Shown here one piece after another: positions 1 to 5,538 of a stretch of DNA of 5,538 nt. The stretch spans positions 1-5,538 of the forward strand of contig CATYZV010000140.1 of the NCBI GenBank assembly GCA_958415865.1, in the 5' to 3' direction. The number at the start of each line of letters is the position of its first letter. Position 1 is the stretch's first letter. Made by a program: the position numbers and the translations under genes. The DNA comes from an uncultured Selenomonadaceae bacterium. Lineage in GTDB: Bacteria > Bacillota > Negativicutes > Selenomonadales > Selenomonadaceae. Under the pieces are notes generated by a model. That model was not told where the DNA came from, made no database searches, and worked only from the letters and a program-made list of their open reading frames with translations.

Positions 1-2
1 TG

Positions 3-2384
3 TATGAGCTGAACGAATCGTATTTTAAGCATAGCGGTGAAAATATAAAGATCAATATCAAATTGTTAAAGTTGTTGAAGCATAATATATTAGAAGGAAA
101 CTTCGAGGGCAGTGTCTTTGGTGAGGATTTTAGCTTGGGAAAATTCTTGTCCGGAGAGAAGAAAGCGGCTTTGCGGGCTGATGATATAAAGCAGGAACTA
201 TTGGAATGTGATTGGAAGCGTTTTAATTTCAGCAGGTATGATGAAGGCATTATCACGGATAATAACCGCGGTCATTGGGAGCTTGCTGAGCAGGGTGATG
301 AGGACAGCCTTGAGGCGGAGCTGGCTGACAGCATGGTCTGGAATGCTCGTCCGCCCCGTCTGGATATCATAAAAAACGGTATCTGTGCTATCGACTTTGG
401 CACGAAGAGCACTGTGGTAGTACTGCGCTCGCGCGGTGAAAAAATGCTGCGCGTGGGCAAGGGCGATTATGAAAGCGATCCGACGATGGAGGATTATGAA
501 AATCCTACGGCAGTGAAGTTCCTCGATATCGAGTCGTTTGAAAAGTCGTATGCGGGACGTATCGGCAGGCCGTTTACGCGCTGGGCTGACCAAGTGGTGG
601 TATCGCATGAAGCGGTGGCGGAACTGAAGGACACGGGCGACAGCTCAATATACAGCTCTATCTTCCGCGAACTGAAGCAGTGGGCGAATGACAGGGAACG
701 CCGCCTCAACATCACCGACAGGGCAAAGCCGCAGCATCATACGATTGAATTGAAGCCGTATCTGGAGCTGGGCGAGGACGATATCGACCCGATTGAAATC
801 TACGCTTATTATCTGGGGCTGTACATCAACAACATGGTCAACGGCATCTGCCTCAAGTATATACTGTCCTTCCCGGTCAACTACGCTAAAGACGTGCGGG
901 ATAAGTTATTGCAGAGCTTTACCAAAGGGCTTAAAAAATCCCTGCCGCCTGCTCTTATCAAAGACGAAAGTATAAAATTCAAAGTCTACGCCGGAGCCAG
1001 CGAACCGGCGGCATACGCCATCAGCGCACTCAGAGCCTTCGGCTTGGAACCTAAGGAAGTCGGCAAGACCGTGCCTTACGCTGTATTCGACTTCGGCGGC
1101 GGCACGACGGACTTTGATTTCGGCTATGAAGAAATACCGGCAAATAGACGATATAAATTTGCGATACACCAGTTCGGCAAGGGCGGCGATGTCTATCTCG
1201 GCGGGGAAAACCTGCTCGATCTGCTCGCCTATGAAGTCTACAAAGACAACCTCAAGAAAATGCGCGAGAAAAAAATACCGTTTGCACTGCCGCCGACCTG
1301 CGACTCCTTCGCCGGTTCGGAAACCCTCGTATTAGAACGCGGCAGGGCTTCGCAGGAAGCGTATATGAACACCAAGCGCATAGCAGAATTATTGCGCCCC
1401 ATCTGGGAAAAACGCGGCGACTACAGAAAAGAATTTGAAAGCCAGCCCGCCACGGTAACTTTGTTCTCCAGCGAATCACAGACGGAAAACAAGACGGAAA
1501 ATAAAACGCCCATCGACTTGGATGTAAATATAGACAAGCTCGAAAAGAAAATCGAAGAACGCATCGACGAAGGCATAGTCAACTTCTTCACAGCATTGGG
1601 AAAAGCATTCAGCGATAACTTGCAGGATATTCAGCTGCCGATAAATATATTCCTAGCCGGCAATTCGTGCAAATCGCCGATTGTAAAGAAATTGTTTGAA
1701 CAGCATATCAAAGAAACGGAACAGCGTTTTTCTAAATTCCTTCAGGAAAAAGGCATAAGCATGGAGAATAATGCAGCATTTGCACTGTACCTGCCCTTAG
1801 GCATGGATGAAGAAGAAGCTCTTCAGAAAGACAACGATGGGGAAGAAAAAGCAGTTCTGGAAGATAATGATGCGGAAAATGATGCTGCGGCGGAAGATAC
1901 AGCGATAATAGAGCTGGACCGCAGGCTAACAGGCAAGACGGGCGTTGCCTTCGGGCTATTGCGCACCCGCGACGGCGCAAAGGATGTCAAGATCATCAAC
2001 AAGAATGTCGATGAATCGGGCGAAATGACCTTCCCTTACCTGCTGGGCAGATCGGGCGATAACGATATATTTGAAACCGTCATCAACTTCAACACGGGCT
2101 ACAACGAATGGCACCGCTTCACCTATGCCGACGAGGATGAATTTGAACTGTACTACACCTCGCAGGCGAAGGCACTAGACGGCAATATGAGTATAGAAGA
2201 CCCCAATATCAAAAGCGTGGACTGCGAAATCGACGAAGACGATGTGGTGGATGAAGACGACGAAGATACTGCTGTATATATCCGCAAGACTGCCCCGAAT
2301 AAGATCGAATACGCCGTGGGCACGGAGGACGATTTCAAAGCTGATACGCTGACTATGAAGATATACAGTCAGATATTGGATTGA
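3..2384 (+). CDS. Large Hsp70/actin-fold ATPase-like protein, 5' end outside window
   Basis: The frame is open from the first complete codon at 3 to the TGA at 2382-2384 (793 visible codons), so the true start lies upstream. TTG at 63 has no Shine-Dalgarno sequence, and the first in-frame ATG is only at 333. Seen, numbering from codon 3: phosphate-1 motif CAIDFGTKST (Asp131, base 393), a connect-1-like SEPAAYA (from 333), phosphate-2 motif VFDFGGGTTDF (Asp363, base 1089), and an adenosine-type loop FLAGNSCKSP (from 550, base 1650). This order defines the Hsp70/actin/sugar-kinase fold, so ATP binding and probably hydrolysis are expected. About 130 residues precede phosphate-1, where a typical DnaK has only a few. 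After the ATPase core come an acidic linker, a conserved-looking block LTGKTGVAFGLL (from base 1926) and an acidic tail; I see no DnaK-type peptide-binding domain. There is no signal peptide or membrane segment in the visible part, so it is probably cytosolic. The HerA-class gene follows 28 bases on, suggesting a joint function. The fold is confident; the biological role is unknown. Confidence 0.87.
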   Translation, partial: YELNESYFKHSGENIKINIKLLKLLKHNILEGNFEGSVFGEDFSLGKFLSGEKKAALRADDIKQELLECDWKRFNFSRYDEGIITDNNRGHWELAEQGDEDSLEAELADSMVWNARPPRLDIIKNGICAIDFGTKSTVVVLRSRGEKMLRVGKGDYESDPTMEDYENPTAVKFLDIESFEKSYAGRIGRPFTRWADQVVVSHEAVAELKDTGDSSIYSSIFRELKQWANDRERRLNITDRAKPQHHTIELKPYLELGEDDIDPIEIYAYYLGLYINNMVNGICLKYILSFPVNYAKDVRDKLLQSFTKGLKKSLPPALIKDESIKFKVYAGASEPAAYAISALRAFGLEPKEVGKTVPYAVFDFGGGTTDFDFGYEEIPANRRYKFAIHQFGKGGDVYLGGENLLDLLAYEVYKDNLKKMREKKIPFALPPTCDSFAGSETLVLERGRASQEAYMNTKRIAELLRPIWEKRGDYRKEFESQPATVTLFSSESQTENKTENKTPIDLDVNIDKLEKKIEERIDEGIVNFFTALGKAFSDNLQDIQLPINIFLAGNSCKSPIVKKLFEQHIKETEQRFSKFLQEKGISMENNAAFALYLPLGMDEEEALQKDNDGEEKAVLEDNDAENDAAAEDTAIIELDRRLTGKTGVAFGLLRTRDGAKDVKIINKNVDESGEMTFPYLLGRSGDNDIFETVINFNTGYNEWHRFTYADEDEFELYYTSQAKALDGNMSIEDPNIKSVDCEIDEDDVVDEDDEDTAVYIRKTAPNKIEYAVGTEDDFKADTLTMKIYSQILD
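1482..1508 (+). repeat. Short in-frame tandem repeat (12-base unit, about 2.25 copies)
   Basis: ACGGAAAACAAG (1482-1493) is followed by ACGGAAAATAAA (1494-1505) and a further ACG, giving TENKTENKT in the Hsp70-like protein. The two units differ at two third-codon positions. The repeat lies in a hydrophilic loop of the ATPase core between phosphate-2 and the adenosine loop, where length change would be tolerated. It is probably a small slippage duplication with no function of its own. Confidence 0.7.
1806..1898 (+). other. Acidic linker in the Hsp70-like protein
   Basis: These 31 codons contain 15 Asp/Glu and include the partly repeated DNDGEEKAVLEDNDAEND. The stretch follows the adenosine-loop part of the ATPase core and precedes the LTGKTGVAFGLL block. 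It is most likely a flexible, negatively charged hinge or partner-binding arm joining the nucleotide-binding core to the C-terminal domain. Confidence 0.75.
2220..2267 (+). other. Acidic cluster near the C-terminus of the Hsp70-like protein
   Basis: Sixteen codons (DCEIDEDDVVDEDDED) hold 12 acidic residues. They lie about 38 codons before the stop and are followed by a mixed, foldable-looking tail (AVYIRKTAPNKIEYAVG). This is the second acidic element in the protein. It could be a docking surface for a basic partner or a nucleic-acid mimic, but the sequence alone does not decide this. Confidence 0.7.
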
Positions 2385-2399
2385 CGATTAATGTAAAAC

Positions 2400-2406
2400 G
2401 AAAGGA
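2400..2406 (+). promoter_or_regulatory. Ribosome binding site of the HerA-class gene
   Basis: GAAAGGA lies 6 bases before ATG 2413, which is good Shine-Dalgarno spacing. It sits in an AT-rich 28-base gap after the TGA at 2382-2384. The gap contains no inverted repeat followed by a T run, so nothing suggests termination between the two genes. The site decides the start of the second gene and supports translation of both from one message. Confidence 0.85.
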
Positions 2407-2412
2407 ATAAAT

Positions 2413-5400
2413 ATGGCTGCTGATGCGAATCTAAAGCAAAAAGATTATGATGAGCGGCTGAAGGAGGGCAGGCAGCTGCTCTCCTTTTTAAAAGCTCATA
2501 GCAATGATGTACTGCCCGGAAGGAAAGTTACCTGGCAGGAAAAAACACCGCTGGAGGCGGACTGCCTAATGCTGTTTCACATCGACAAGATAACCTTTGA
2601 AGAAAAAGCTCCGCGCCGCGAGGCACTAGAGAATATATTGGGCACCTTCCGCGGCAATGGGCACAGCGATTTGCGTTTCATCTATTTAATACTGGGCAGC
2701 GAAAGCCGCGTGGACTTTTACTTCGGCATAGCCTGCGATACGAACTGCGATGTATACGATATAGCGCAGGATATGCTCGCACCCGGCATCAAGGGCAATT
2801 TCCGCGGCAGCAATATAAAGCTCGTCGACGGCGATGAAAAGCAGGTGATTTTCGACAGGCTGCGTCATGTCAATTTCTGCGGTATGCTTGAAGGCGTGCC
2901 GGGCGTGGACAAGGACGCATCGGGCAGGACGGGCGAGAATTTTCAGGGCACTGACCGCCTTATAGATACGATGTTCGGCAGTGAATTCGGCATGGCTGTG
3001 ATAGCAAAGCCCTACAGCAATAGCGGCATAGCGGAAATTGAAAGCCAGCTCTACGATATTTACGACAAGCTCGCTCCTCTGGCAAAATACTCTTTGCAGA
3101 GGACTAAATCCGATACTGAGAACACGAATAAAAGCAAAACTAAATCATATAGCAGGCAGAACAGCAAATCGAATCAGACGAATGATTCTGTATCAAAATC
3201 GAATACGGAATCGAGCGGCAGCGACAAGCGCGTGGATAAGTCAAATCAGATACAAGCTTCTGCCAGCGAGAGCGTAACGAAGCAGTTCAGCCACTCCGAC
3301 AGCTACAGCGACAGCGATAATTCCGGCAGCAATAAGCATTACGATTCTACGCAGAGTAAATCGGACGGCACTATGAGTTCCACGGCACGCAATGATGTCT
3401 GCTCCAATTCCTATGGCAAGGCGCAGACGGAATCTATTTCCACGAACAAAGTAAAAAGCTCCGCCCACTCTGCTACAGAGGGCTTTAGCGAAAATACTTC
3501 CGACAGCGATAGCAATACGCAGGCGACTATCACCAACCGTACGGCGGCAAAAATAGAACAGCTGCCGGTGGAATCGAAATTGGCGGCTTCATGGCTGGAG
3601 TATATCGACAAGGTGCTGCTGCCGCGCGTCGACAGCGGCAAGGGCAAAGGGCTTTTCCTCTGCTGTGCATATCTGTTCAGCGATACGAAGACGGTACTGG
3701 AGCGGCTCGCCAACACAGCGGCTTCACTCTACAGCGCGTCGGCGGGCAACCGCTCGGCACTGCGTTTTATCATGCTCGATGCGGCAGAAGATGCAGGCTG
3801 TATAAAGCTGCTGCAGAATCTCGACATACCGTCCGCTGTCAGCTGCAATCTTGACCGCAAGAAATGGAATGCAGCCTGCACGCGCAGCATGGACGGTGAG
3901 GCAGCCTGCTGCGGCAGCTGGGTATCCTCGCAGGAACTCGCCATAATCTCAGGCTTGCCGCAAAAAGAAGTCGTAGGTCTCAGCCTGCGCAAGGAAGTGG
4001 AATTCGGGCTTAATCAGACGGTTGAAGTGCAAGAGCAAAAGCGCATCGAGCTGGGCTGTCTTGTGCAGGCAGGCGAAGAAGTGGAAAATGTGCCGATATA
4101 CATCGACCGCGAGAATCTGGACAAGCATACCTTTATAGCCGGAGTTACGGGCAGCGGCAAGACGAACACCTGCCAGAACATACTGCTGGACTGCAAGCTG
4201 CCTTTTCTGATAATAGAGCCGGCAAAGACGGAGTACCGCAAGAAATTCTTCAAGGAGCATTTTGACGATATAATCTACTTCACACCCGGCAGGCAGAATG
4301 ACGCGCCGTTTTTTCTAAATCCGTTTGAGCTGTTTCCGGGCGAGGCTATAACTTCGCGTGCTGATATGCTGAAGGCGACGATGGAGGCATCGTTCGAGAT
4401 GGAAGCGGCCATACCGCAGATTCTCGAAACTGCTATTTACCGCGTCTATGAAGAAAAAGGCTGGAACATCGGCGACAACACTTGGCACGGCAAAGACGAA
4501 ACGGATTTAATAGACGGGCCGTTTGCCGACGGCGTATACGCCTTTCCCACGATGTCGGATTTTCTCGATGCTGCGATAAAGACAGCCGATGAACAGGGTT
4601 TTGGCGACAGGCTGGGAGCTGAGTACAAAGGCTCTCTGCGGGCGCGCATCAACGGGCTGCTCGTCGGTGCCAAAGGACAGATGTTAAATACGCCACGCTC
4701 CGTCGATTTCCGCGATCTCGTGGACAGGCACGTGGTGATAGAGCTGGAAGAAATAAAGAACGGCGCGGAAAAATCTCTGCTGATGGGCTTCATTCTTACG
4801 AATCTATTGCAGGCTGTAAAATACAAATACAGGCAGGATAAGCATTTTCAGCATATAACGCTAGTCGAAGAAGCCCACCGCCTGCTGAGCCGCTACACGC
4901 CCGGCGACAGCCTCAACAAGCGGCAGGGCGTGGAAGTGTTTTCCGATATGCTCGCCGAAGTGCGTAAATACGGCGAATCGCTGATAATAGTCGACCAGAT
5001 ACCGGAGAAGATGACACCGGAAGTGCTCAAGAATACGAATACGAAAATAGTCCATAAATTGTTCGCCAAGGACGATAAAGATGTAATCGGCAACACTATG
5101 GCACTGGAAGAAGACCAGAAGGATTTTCTATCCAATCTCGACACAGGCAAAGCTATCGTATTCACACAGGGCTGGACCAAGGCAGTGCAGGTCAAGATAA
5201 AAGCACTGCCGGTAGAGGATGCGGAAGATATAAGTGCGGCAGAAATAGAGCAGATAGCCGTCAGCTACTACAAGGACAATTACAAACGCGGCATACTGCG
5301 CGGGCTGGAAAGAACAGAGCAGGAAATCACGGATGAGCTTGTGGAAAAATATCTCTGGCTAAAGCGCAGCGACCGGTCATTGGAGGCATACGATAAATTT

Positions 5401-5538
5401 ATAAACTGCATCGGCGAAGAAAACGGAAGAAAATTATTTCTCAATTTACACGACAAAATGAATAAATCATTGGCGAAAATAGATGGCGACAGCGAGCTTT
5501 TGCAGACGTACATCTATTACAATTACTATGATGTGTAC
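2413..5538 (+). CDS. HerA/FtsK-class (DUF87-type) P-loop ATPase with serine-rich insert, 3' end outside window
   Basis: The frame is open from ATG 2413 to the window edge (1042 codons, no stop seen). The start is fixed by a GAAAGGA site 6 bases upstream. Domains in order: an N-terminal domain (about 1-225) containing LGSESRVDFYFG; a serine-rich segment (231-376); a second conserved domain (about 380-540) with WLEYIDKVLLPRVDSGKGKG and SSQELAIISGLPQKEV; then the motor. Motor motifs are Walker A GVTGSGKT (577-584), IIEPAKTEYR (600-609), Walker B HITLVEEAH with Glu819/Glu820 (814-822), EVRKYG (849-854) and the sensor-like LIIVDQIP (857-864). The EEAH Walker B and RKYG step place it in the HerA/VirB4/FtsK group, whose members form hexameric rings that pump DNA or protein. 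A helical, charged tail follows from about 935. No membrane segment is visible, unlike FtsK or many conjugation ATPases. It lies directly behind the Hsp70-like gene and is probably co-transcribed. The motor class is confident. The substrate and function are unknown, and no nuclease domain is fused in the visible part. Confidence 0.9.
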   Translation, partial: MAADANLKQKDYDERLKEGRQLLSFLKAHSNDVLPGRKVTWQEKTPLEADCLMLFHIDKITFEEKAPRREALENILGTFRGNGHSDLRFIYLILGSESRVDFYFGIACDTNCDVYDIAQDMLAPGIKGNFRGSNIKLVDGDEKQVIFDRLRHVNFCGMLEGVPGVDKDASGRTGENFQGTDRLIDTMFGSEFGMAVIAKPYSNSGIAEIESQLYDIYDKLAPLAKYSLQRTKSDTENTNKSKTKSYSRQNSKSNQTNDSVSKSNTESSGSDKRVDKSNQIQASASESVTKQFSHSDSYSDSDNSGSNKHYDSTQSKSDGTMSSTARNDVCSNSYGKAQTESISTNKVKSSAHSATEGFSENTSDSDSNTQATITNRTAAKIEQLPVESKLAASWLEYIDKVLLPRVDSGKGKGLFLCCAYLFSDTKTVLERLANTAASLYSASAGNRSALRFIMLDAAEDAGCIKLLQNLDIPSAVSCNLDRKKWNAACTRSMDGEAACCGSWVSSQELAIISGLPQKEVVGLSLRKEVEFGLNQTVEVQEQKRIELGCLVQAGEEVENVPIYIDRENLDKHTFIAGVTGSGKTNTCQNILLDCKLPFLIIEPAKTEYRKKFFKEHFDDIIYFTPGRQNDAPFFLNPFELFPGEAITSRADMLKATMEASFEMEAAIPQILETAIYRVYEEKGWNIGDNTWHGKDETDLIDGPFADGVYAFPTMSDFLDAAIKTADEQGFGDRLGAEYKGSLRARINGLLVGAKGQMLNTPRSVDFRDLVDRHVVIELEEIKNGAEKSLLMGFILTNLLQAVKYKYRQDKHFQHITLVEEAHRLLSRYTPGDSLNKRQGVEVFSDMLAEVRKYGESLIIVDQIPEKMTPEVLKNTNTKIVHKLFAKDDKDVIGNTMALEEDQKDFLSNLDTGKAIVFTQGWTKAVQVKIKALPVEDAEDISAAEIEQIAVSYYKDNYKRGILRGLERTEQEITDELVEKYLWLKRSDRSLEAYDKFINCIGEENGRKLFLNLHDKMNKSLAKIDGDSELLQTYIYYNYYDVY
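3103..3540 (+). other. Serine-rich low-complexity insert within the HerA-class ATPase
   Basis: Codons 231-376 of the ATPase gene encode a polar stretch. In residues 237-376 I count about 38 Ser and 15 Thr in 140, with many Asn, Asp, Lys and Gln and very few large hydrophobic residues. Irregular S-x-S and S-D-S spacing is frequent (for example SYSDSDNSGS). Ser codons vary (AGC, TCG, TCC, TCT, TCA, AGT), so this is not a recently expanded DNA repeat; the composition itself appears to be selected. It separates the N-terminal domain from the domain before the motor, and is probably a disordered linker or an extended solvent-exposed arm. From memory, related DUF87 proteins carry similar Ser/Thr/Gly-rich segments here; that is recollection, not a search. 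Confidence 0.8.

Noticed and set aside
63..65. TTG as start codon of the first gene
   Set aside because: There is no Shine-Dalgarno sequence upstream and the same frame is open back to position 3, so the gene most likely starts before the window.
198..608. 136-codon open frame on the - strand
   Set aside because: It lies opposite the phosphate-1 region of the Hsp70-like gene, its Arg/His-rich translation matches nothing I recognise, and it overlaps another - strand frame.
2385..2412. Promoter or terminator between the two genes
   Set aside because: The gap is only 28 bases, with no hairpin plus T run and no room for a convincing -35/-10 pair beyond the ribosome binding site.
3121..3540. DNA tandem repeat under the serine-rich segment
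   Set aside because: I see no recurring nucleotide unit; Ser codons are mixed and spacing is irregular, so the bias is at the amino-acid level.
3844..3912. Possible zinc site: Cys478, Cys489, Cys499 and Cys500 in the HerA-class protein
   Set aside because: The spacing does not form CxxC pairs, and the surrounding domain looks like an ordinary conserved segment of the family.
4446..4826. 126-codon open frame on the - strand
   Set aside because: It lies wholly opposite the conserved HerA motor core. Its translation is low-complexity Ser/Arg/Pro-rich, it has no recognisable motif, and it is best explained as a shadow.

Overview
The window holds two large genes on the + strand, 28 bases apart, and both run off the window. 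Positions 3-2384 are the 3' part of a gene for a large Hsp70/actin-fold ATPase-like protein. Positions 2413-5538 are the 5' part of a gene for a HerA/FtsK-class (DUF87-type) P-loop ATPase with a long serine-rich insert. The second frame has no stop before the window ends. The DNA is about 97% coding; the only non-coding stretch is 2385-2412, which carries a clear ribosome binding site for the second gene. I see no RNA gene, insertion sequence, CRISPR array or terminator, and no real gene on the - strand.

Organism: a bacterium of intermediate GC content, judged from the AAAGGA-type Shine-Dalgarno sequence and compact operon layout. Codon use is a mixture: GGC and CGC are preferred for Gly and Arg, yet ATA is the commonest Ile codon in the second gene. 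A Firmicutes lineage such as the Negativicutes would fit, but this is a weak guess. The first ~120 bases are AT-rich (about one third GC by hand count) compared with more than 50% in the middle of the first gene.

How the genes may work together: one transcript probably encodes both an actin-fold nucleotide switch with acidic tails and a motor ATPase of the DNA/protein-pumping superfamily. The HerA-class protein is well preserved, with Walker A, a Walker B of the EEAH type and an RKYG/sensor segment, so it is expected to be an active hexameric motor. The first protein keeps the Hsp70/actin phosphate and adenosine motifs but lacks a recognisable Hsp70 peptide-binding domain. Pairing a chaperone/actin-like switch with a HerA-like pump is not one of the standard HerA partnerships (NurA, SIR2, DUF4297), so this may be the core of a larger, poorly described multi-gene system whose other parts lie outside the window. 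Its role (defence, secretion or macromolecular assembly) cannot be decided from this sequence.
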